DNA of 33,276 nucleotides, taken from Bacteroidales bacterium (lineage in GTDB: Bacteria > Bacteroidota > Bacteroidia > Bacteroidales > UBA10428). Position numbers and translations under genes: made by a program. Positions 28,501 to 33,276 of this stretch are shown piece after piece (within the stretch, counting starts at the first letter, position 1; the number at the start of each line of letters is the position of its first letter). The notes beneath the pieces were generated by a model. That model ran no database searches, was not told the origin of the DNA, and worked only from the letters and a program-made list of their open reading frames with translations. The stretch lies in NCBI GenBank assembly GCA_016926205.1, contig JAFGPB010000021.1, positions 1 through 33,276 of the forward strand. The letters run 5' to 3'.

Positions 28501-31500
28501 CGTTGTCGTGTTGGTTCCCGGCGTATAAGTACCGTTGTTGATGAAATCTCCTTTCAGGGATACGTTGATGTTGTTTGAGGTGAAATAACTGTTTGCGTTA
28601 CTGATCGTAAGACTTCCATTCAGGTTTAAAGGATTGACCATGATTTCAAGTGTGTTAGCAGCTCCAGTTCCCTCAATGTTCAGGTTATTCAGCTCAATGT
28701 TCGCGTCCAGCTTCAAAGTCTGGACTCCGACATTCTGTGTCCCGAAATAGATTGTGCCGCCTGTAACTGAACCTGATGCCGGACGCAGGTAGAGATCGCC
28801 GTAAGTTGTTCCCCCTCCCCTCACAAGGGTGAGTGTTCCACCCGACATGGTGAATTCGCTGCCCGTGTTTTCAATTTCCAGCTTTGCGCGGGTTGCCAGC
28901 TGATTGTTGCCGTTGATCGTAACAGAGCCATCCGATTGTCTGTATTTCAATACATTACTTGTGCCGGAAGCGCTCCGCCTGATCTGTCCATTGACGATCA
29001 GAGTGCCTCCCTGAATTTCAATCTCAGAAAATCCTGAAGCTGAGTATTCTATATCATTATTATAACCGGGACCAGCAACAGGTCCAACGTATATTGATCC
29101 GTTCATCAAGGTCAGCTTGCCATCAAGAAACAGATCATTGTCATTGCTGTTGCTGTTGCCAATGTATGCGACAGCAGAAGCATTATCCAAATACAAGCCT
29201 GCTGTGGCCGGGATTGATAATGTACTTGTTGTTGTCAGGTTCAGACTGCCTGTCCGCAGGAACCTGAATGTGCCATTCTGCAATGTGAGCCAGTCATTTA
29301 CCGGTGTCGAAAACGTGATTCCCGAAACATCGACTGTAATGGTTGCAGACTGTGATGTACCTTTGTTGACCGTAACATTGCGCAGTGTTGTACTGCCGGT
29401 ACCCGTCAGAACAGTATTGTCAGATCCTGCAAAGGTTATGTCGCAGGATCCTGAATTGTTAAAATTGACTGTGCCATTGTTTGTGATGTCACCGTAAATG
29501 AACAGGGAATTGGCAGTGGTACCGGCATTCTGCACGCTGAATGCGGCTCCGGCAGAAACTGACAGCCCGCCATTTACCGTCCACTCCTGGGCACTGCCAT
29601 TTCTGAACTGCAATGTTCCGGATGTTACAGAAACATTGCCGAGTGCATTCATGGTCCTTGAGGCATTGCTGTTCAGGTATACAGATCCTGTTGCCGCCCC
29701 TTGTACCGTTATGTCACCGTAAAGTGTCATGTTCACGTCGGGCATGGTTATGGTTTGTCCTGTCCCTGGTGTCAGTAAAAGATTCCTGTAGCAATTCAGT
29801 AAATCACCTGAATTCGATGTAATCGGAATGATATATGGTCCTCCGTAGTATTCCACCGTCCCACCTTCAGGTCCCCTGAAGGCTGAAAAGTCACCTTTTG
29901 GGAAAATATTGGTTGAGATCCTGATGATCCCGCTTCCGTTGACCGGATTGGTAACCACGCCGAAATAAAGGTTGTTCCTGTCATTGCAGTTCAGTACTCC
30001 CGTTGCCTGGATCTGTAGGTTTCCGGATTCATTGTCATTGCGGTCAGCTGTAACAGTGTGACCGTTCCTTATGACAGCAGGTGTATTCCTGTCAGGCCAG
30101 TTTCCGGAATTTATATTTGTTATTGTATCAATCACCCAGGTGTTTTTATTGCGCCATGCACCGTCCTGCCTGCTGTAAAATACCTGCACGGAACCGAAAG
30201 GATTCAGGGGAGCCGGCGAATCGTCTCCTGCAGTATAATCTCCATCAATATAACCGGCGCCATCGGGCCAGTTTATTACGTTGTTGACATGATCAAGATC
30301 ATCCGTCGCACCTCTGCTCCAGGTGAAAGTCGATGGATCATATCTCGCAGGTACATAATCTTCTTCAGTTGCTCCGTTTTCTGAAGAAACATCCGATTGA
30401 TCATATATAAATGTCTGGCTCACCGTTGCCGTTCCCAGGTTGAATCCCGACGATATTTCGCGCCAGAAATAGGTCAGACTGCGTTGTTTTCCATTTGCGC
30501 TGGTCTGCATTTGTTCAGCATCCACAGGGTATACGGTCAGTGAACCATAAGATGCCGGAGTGGTGCTGAGTGTGAAGGTCATCGGGGTATACCTGATGCC
30601 TCCCGGTATAACACCAATGGGAAAAAAGAAAGTATTTGTGCTGAAAGTCTTTGTTATTCCTTTGTCACCTATGTCACCGGTGGTCGCTATAAAACGGGTG
30701 GCGGAAAAAGATCCTGAAAGACTTGCTCCGGTACCCAGATTCAGGTTATGGATCCCAATATTCAGGATCCGTTCACTCTGCAAAGTCAGAATTCCTTGAA
30801 CAGAAATGTTTGCATCCAGTGAAACTGAAGCCGAACCTGCAACACCATTTGTATTGTTCAGACTCAGGTTCTGGAAGATACCGCTCCCGTCACCACCAAT
30901 TGTCTGCACTCCGGTCCCTGACAGGATGATCAGTCCGGTTCCCTCATGAATCCCTGAATTGTTGACATTACCTGAGACATTGATCGTATGTCCTCCATCA
31001 TTGTAAGTACCGGCATTCAGGTTAAAGTTCCCGCGTACCGGCAGGGTATTGGGAATTGTCCTGAAAAAAACAAGCGATCCTTCAGGTTTATCGATGACCA
31101 GGTTGCTGAAACCTGAAATAACGGTTCCTTCATTTGTATAAGTATGGTTACCACCGCCAATGAAACCGGTCGTATTGTTCCCTGGAACATATACGGCACC
31201 GGATCCGAGGGTAAAATTGCCTCCTACTGTCAGGTTATTGTTGTCTGCGTCGAGCGTCCTTTCTTCAAGTATGAAATCATTCAAGACAGTCAGATCATGC
31301 TGCAGAATGTAATCCAGATTGGACCCGGATGCAGAAGTGTCTTTTAATGTCAGGTTATAGAATGGTACCGTGGAATAGATCTCGAAACTGGTCTGGTCAT
31401 CTGCATTGCTGGGACGCACTACGGTGACCGTACCCCCGGTGACGCTGTAATTTGATGCACCCACACGAATATCGATGCCATTCGTGGCGGTCGTGTTGAC

Positions 31501-32991
31501 CCCTGCAATATAGATGTTCCCACCTGACATGTTGAAAACTAAGTCTTCAGCCGGGAGGGCAAATACGGCGGACTGGTTCCTGGAATCGGAAAAACCGGTT
31601 ATTCTGAGTGAGCCGCCGGTCTGGTGATAGGTTACCCTTCCGTTGACATCGGCCTGTTTGACCTGGGTGGTGTAAACGGTGCCTCCTTCGATCAGTATGT
31701 AACCAGGTTGCGCCATGTTGCCGGAATAGGTAATACCTCCCGTATTGTTCCTGTTCGTAAAGGTTCCGGCAGAAACGCGTAACAAACCGTTTACTGTAAT
31801 GCCCCTCCAACCGCCTCCGTCATCTGATGTTGCAACATGAGCACCATCGATCCACAATCCTGCCGTCCCCGGGATATGGAACTCCCGGATATCCCCTGAT
31901 CCTGTATCTTCACCCAGAGCGGGAATATCCACTGCACTGCGGAGCTTCAATGTCCCGTTTTGCAAAACCAATGCCAGCGTACTCCAGTCGCCGCTGGTTC
32001 CGGAGACCGGACCGAAGAGGCGAAAATTGGCAGCATCAGTCGATGTTACCGTTAATACATAGGTGCGGTCCGTTCCCTTATCCAGGAAGAGACGGTAAAA
32101 ATCCGTCGTTCCCGCACAATGCAGGATGTTGTCTGATGCTCCTGCAAAGGTGAAGTTCGCTGCTCCGTTTGTGGCAGCAGTATACTGGGACGAGTTACTC
32201 AGATCGATGGTTCCATAATTCATGAGATCACCATCCAGACTGATGTTGTGGATCGCATTAAAATTACCAGTATTGAGTATCCCGCCTGACGAAACAGTGA
32301 AATTGCCGGACAGGGAAATTGTACGTACAGTCGTGTTGTTGCCTATTCTTGCGGTTATGGTGCCCGTCCCCTGGGTTCTTGAAATATGAAAATCTCCGTG
32401 TACTGTGAGGTTACTTCCTATTGTGACCGTATGGCTGCTGGCAGTGTTATCAGTCTTCAGTATTTTGAGATTGTTGTATGTAGCCTGAGTCAGCGTTCCT
32501 GTGAAATTGCAGTATTCCGTGGTACCGCCTCCGGGCATGACAAATGTGTTTGCAGTAACCAACGGAAAGCTGGCCGAGGTGAGTCTCAGGGTTCCCTGGC
32601 CTTCCAGTGCCTGAACCGTATTGGTAAACTGATATGTGCTCAGGGAAAGTACACCACCGCTGTTGATAACAATGGTCAGACCGGTTGCCGTTACGTCAGA
32701 TATAAGCGTTACAGTGCGTGAAGACAATATGTAAACCGAATCGCCTGACGCAGGCACCTGTGAACCTATGAGCGTCGTCCCCCCCGGATCAGTAGTCCAG
32801 GTATCTGCATTGTCCCAGTTGCCTGACTGGTATGAATACAATGTAATTGCCTGCAGGCTTGAGAAAAAAGTTGTTATTACAAGAATGGCAAGGATCAAGA
32901 AATTTCTTGAAAAGAGCAATTTTTTCAAGAATATATTGAATATGCCAGGGCAACCAACGGGAGTGTTTATATTGTCTGATTTCTTTCGCAA
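25567..32991 (-). CDS. giant secreted beta-helix adhesin-like protein, three repeated modules
   Basis: About 2474 residues, Asn/Thr/Ser/Gly-rich. The signal peptide is KKLLFSRNFLILAILV...SSLQA. Three related modules follow, each starting with a Y-x-S-x-x-[DS]G-x-W-x(5)-W header: YSYQSGNW (about 52), FYSRQDGAW (about 938) and YTSNSDGAW (about 1806). Each continues into a long parallel beta-helix-like stretch of N/G-rich turns. Each closes with a beta-sandwich-like unit marked F-x-x-P-x-G (FFFPIG about 791, FNYPLG about 1666, FDFPTG about 2079). From about 2216 there are Ig/PKD-like domains and the tail PETGPSYYVPNDFIE. No type A or B T9SS domain is seen, although PorP/SprF and CHU_C genes follow. 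The start is odd: no in-frame ATG before about residue 150, so TTG (32991 or 32928) is likely. Surface adhesion is inferred. Confidence 0.85.
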   Translation of the reverse strand: MRKKSDNINTPVGCPGIFNIFLKKLLFSRNFLILAILVITTFFSSLQAITLYSYQSGNWDNADTWTTDPGGTTLIGSQVPASGDSVYILSSRTVTLISDVTATGLTIVINSGGVLSLSTYQFTNTVQALEGQGTLRLTSASFPLVTANTFVMPGGGTTEYCNFTGTLTQATYNNLKILKTDNTASSHTVTIGSNLTVHGDFHISRTQGTGTITARIGNNTTVRTISLSGNFTVSSGGILNTGNFNAIHNISLDGDLMNYGTIDLSNSSQYTAATNGAANFTFAGASDNILHCAGTTDFYRLFLDKGTDRTYVLTVTSTDAANFRLFGPVSGTSGDWSTLALVLQNGTLKLRSAVDIPALGEDTGSGDIREFHIPGTAGLWIDGAHVATSDDGGGWRGITVNGLLRVSAGTFTNRNNTGGITYSGNMAQPGYILIEGGTVYTTQVKQADVNGRVTYHQTGGSLRITGFSDSRNQSAVFALPAEDLVFNMSGGNIYIAGVNTTATNGIDIRVGASNYSVTGGTVTVVRPSNADDQTSFEIYSTVPFYNLTLKDTSASGSNLDYILQHDLTVLNDFILEERTLDADNNNLTVGGNFTLGSGAVYVPGNNTTGFIGGGNHTYTNEGTVISGFSNLVIDKPEGSLVFFRTIPNTLPVRGNFNLNAGTYNDGGHTINVSGNVNNSGIHEGTGLIILSGTGVQTIGGDGSGIFQNLSLNNTNGVAGSASVSLDANISVQGILTLQSERILNIGIHNLNLGTGASLSGSFSATRFIATTGDIGDKGITKTFSTNTFFFPIGVIPGGIRYTPMTFTLSTTPASYGSLTVYPVDAEQMQTSANGKQRSLTYFWREISSGFNLGTATVSQTFIYDQSDVSSENGATEEDYVPARYDPSTFTWSRGATDDLDHVNNVINWPDGAGYIDGDYTAGDDSPAPLNPFGSVQVFYSRQDGAWRNKNTWVIDTITNINSGNWPDRNTPAVIRNGHTVTADRNDNESGNLQIQATGVLNCNDRNNLYFGVVTNPVNGSGIIRISTNIFPKGDFSAFRGPEGGTVEYYGGPYIIPITSNSGDLLNCYRNLLLTPGTGQTITMPDVNMTLYGDITVQGAATGSVYLNSNASRTMNALGNVSVTSGTLQFRNGSAQEWTVNGGLSVSAGAAFSVQNAGTTANSLFIYGDITNNGTVNFNNSGSCDITFAGSDNTVLTGTGSTTLRNVTVNKGTSQSATITVDVSGITFSTPVNDWLTLQNGTFRFLRTGSLNLTTTSTLSIPATAGLYLDNASAVAYIGNSNSNDNDLFLDGKLTLMNGSIYVGPVAGPGYNNDIEYSASGFSEIEIQGGTLIVNGQIRRSASGTSNVLKYRQSDGSVTINGNNQLATRAKLEIENTGSEFTMSGGTLTLVRGGGTTYGDLYLRPASGSVTGGTIYFGTQNVGVQTLKLDANIELNNLNIEGTGAANTLEIMVNPLNLNGSLTISNANSYFTSNNINVSLKGDFINNGTYTPGTNTTTLNGTIQSIEGSTSTWFYDLVLNPFTSVTLDNNITVSNALTISSGTFSTLTYDVNARGNVVNHAVHTSDGGSGGILLNGTVLQLLSGAGTYGRLELDNSSGARLQNSISLSEDLLLTRGVLDINQHLLSLGINSDITGSGFGPEKMIKPDGVLSNVGIRKSFATGPASFNYPLGVTGKYTPAELSITENITAGSIRVNVINDRHPAVTDGNNVLQYYWEVESTGISDFEGNLQLHYSETDVLGPESDYVAARLIVPPGTDWSKAAPGSSTDNVNEALNVISFDFPAGTSNLGGEYTAGTDDAIPDEVPVYTSNSDGAWDDVNIWTPVAPAGGPNGFIVIIRAQDSVTTNGNRRFAYRTTINGTLDVGSTYGHNLGHLEGTGKLYLTGPVLPAGRFTSFLSCSGGILEYGGNTDYTIIADRIDTVRNLFFTGTGIRTLPDKDLVICDLLRIDGPVLNNEDFDRKITLFGGIERLNTGAFISGSGPGATISFKGYASQEIGGAAGNFTGSNAFNNLEIDNVYGLTLNGPLELNGNLLLTDGVITTTSTNLLEMLEWSSTVIPAAGSSGSYVSGPMSKSIFEGDDFDFPTGKDSRYGVTGLLDASQGTWEAEYFNTGHASSDVTLPLTAVSSTEYWHVEGPAGKQAYVKLRWDEQSDVTPLTTQNGISDLRIAEYNTGTSSWEAQSTLASGDDYDGTAQTLLKMDIDEHDYTLGSVSILKPRASFLSTEDACTGDDLFVMFTSTAGPYEFTYSVDGGPDQPVSTSSNPYTIIASVAGRYRLTGFTGGVVDTNSVMVYESPTASLSGSDADNAICSGESVTFTAGGGVNFNFYVNGISVQNGSSSTYITTSLTDGDIVCVVVTNASGCSDYSEDIIMTVHTRPVPVIDGNVIVCTGGIETYTTEMGRADYSWNIIGGTISAGGTSADNSITVTWETIGLQTVSVNYTNASGCRAIDDMELNVEVYKRPETGPSYYVPNDFIE

Positions 32992-33276
32992 GCGTATTGT
33001 TTTTGGTCTACTTATGAAAATTCAGGCAAAGGTTTTGTATGAGATTTCATATGAATACGGAATTTGGTCCAATAGGTTATCAAATACAGTTTGAAAGAAA
33101 AAATAAATTGATAAAACCTCATCACATGAAGACATTCGTTTCAGCTTTACGGATATAATCTGCATGAAATCCAGATAAAATCCTTATGATATAAAGCTAA
33201 TCAGAATAGCGGTATTGTGGAATTAACATACAACCGACTTATTTTAATATAACGCTGTATATTAATAATTTATAAT
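32992..33276 (-). promoter_or_regulatory. upstream region of the surface operon
   Basis: An AT-rich 285-base stretch reaching the right edge, with no gene supported. It must contain the start of the four-gene operon's transcript unless that lies beyond the window. Only an imperfect -7 match (AACCTTTG, complement of 33027-33034) was found. The in-frame stop at 33022-33024 limits how far upstream the giant gene can begin. Confidence 0.35.

Noticed and set aside
30700-30800. Small ORFs of 60-110 residues on the plus strand across the adhesin gene
   Set aside because: All are antisense to the repetitive coding frame, with no starts in context and no recognisable domains.
32768-33094. 108-residue plus-strand ORF over the start of the giant gene
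   Set aside because: It lies antisense to the signal peptide and first header of a clearly coding frame, and has no family-like features.

Overview
The window looks like a chromosomal segment of a member of the Bacteroidota, probably an environmental Bacteroidales/Marinilabiliales-type organism. This rests on several gene families typical of that phylum: PorP/SprF and a type B type IX secretion (T9SS) sorting domain, a roughly 1100-residue SecA with a large internal insertion, a LytS/LytTR pair, a GIN-domain lipoprotein and a DUF6913-like protein. Several genes also carry matches to the Bacteroidota -7 promoter element (TAnnTTTG), and Shine-Dalgarno sequences are scarce. No tRNA, rRNA, CRISPR array, insertion sequence or phage gene was recognised.

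Left part (1-7.3 kb), mostly minus strand: an edge fragment of a plus-strand gene converges on a metH-metF operon for methionine synthesis and the folate one-carbon cycle. Upstream lie a long-chain acyl-CoA synthetase gene and an orphan single-domain response regulator. Next (7.5-13.9 kb), plus strand, come three housekeeping genes: dnaX, icd and secA. secA converges with only 7 bases to spare on a DUF6913-like/dapA pair whose ends overlap by 4 bases.

Middle part (15.4-22.2 kb): a LytS-type sensor kinase and LytTR regulator (4-base overlap) face a secreted lipase-like lipoprotein gene. A 356-base gap with no convincing gene follows. Futalosine hydrolase (mqnB, menaquinone synthesis) and GTP cyclohydrolase I (folE) are then divergently transcribed, followed by a VTT/DedA-like membrane protein and a GIN-domain lipoprotein.

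Right part (22.3-33 kb), minus strand: a four-gene surface-secretion operon. In transcription order it encodes a giant (about 2474-residue) beta-rich adhesin-like protein made of three related modules, a 346-residue secreted protein, a small protein with a T9SS type B C-terminal domain, and a PorP/SprF-like outer-membrane protein. The giant and the 346-residue protein lack a visible classical T9SS C-terminal domain but share a short C-terminal tail of the pattern P-x-T-G-P-x-Y-x-V-P-N-x-F followed by two residues. I infer that the four products form one exported surface structure and that the tail is a docking, processing or assembly signal. This is the most interesting observation in the window. 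The giant gene also has no in-frame ATG near its start and probably starts at TTG.
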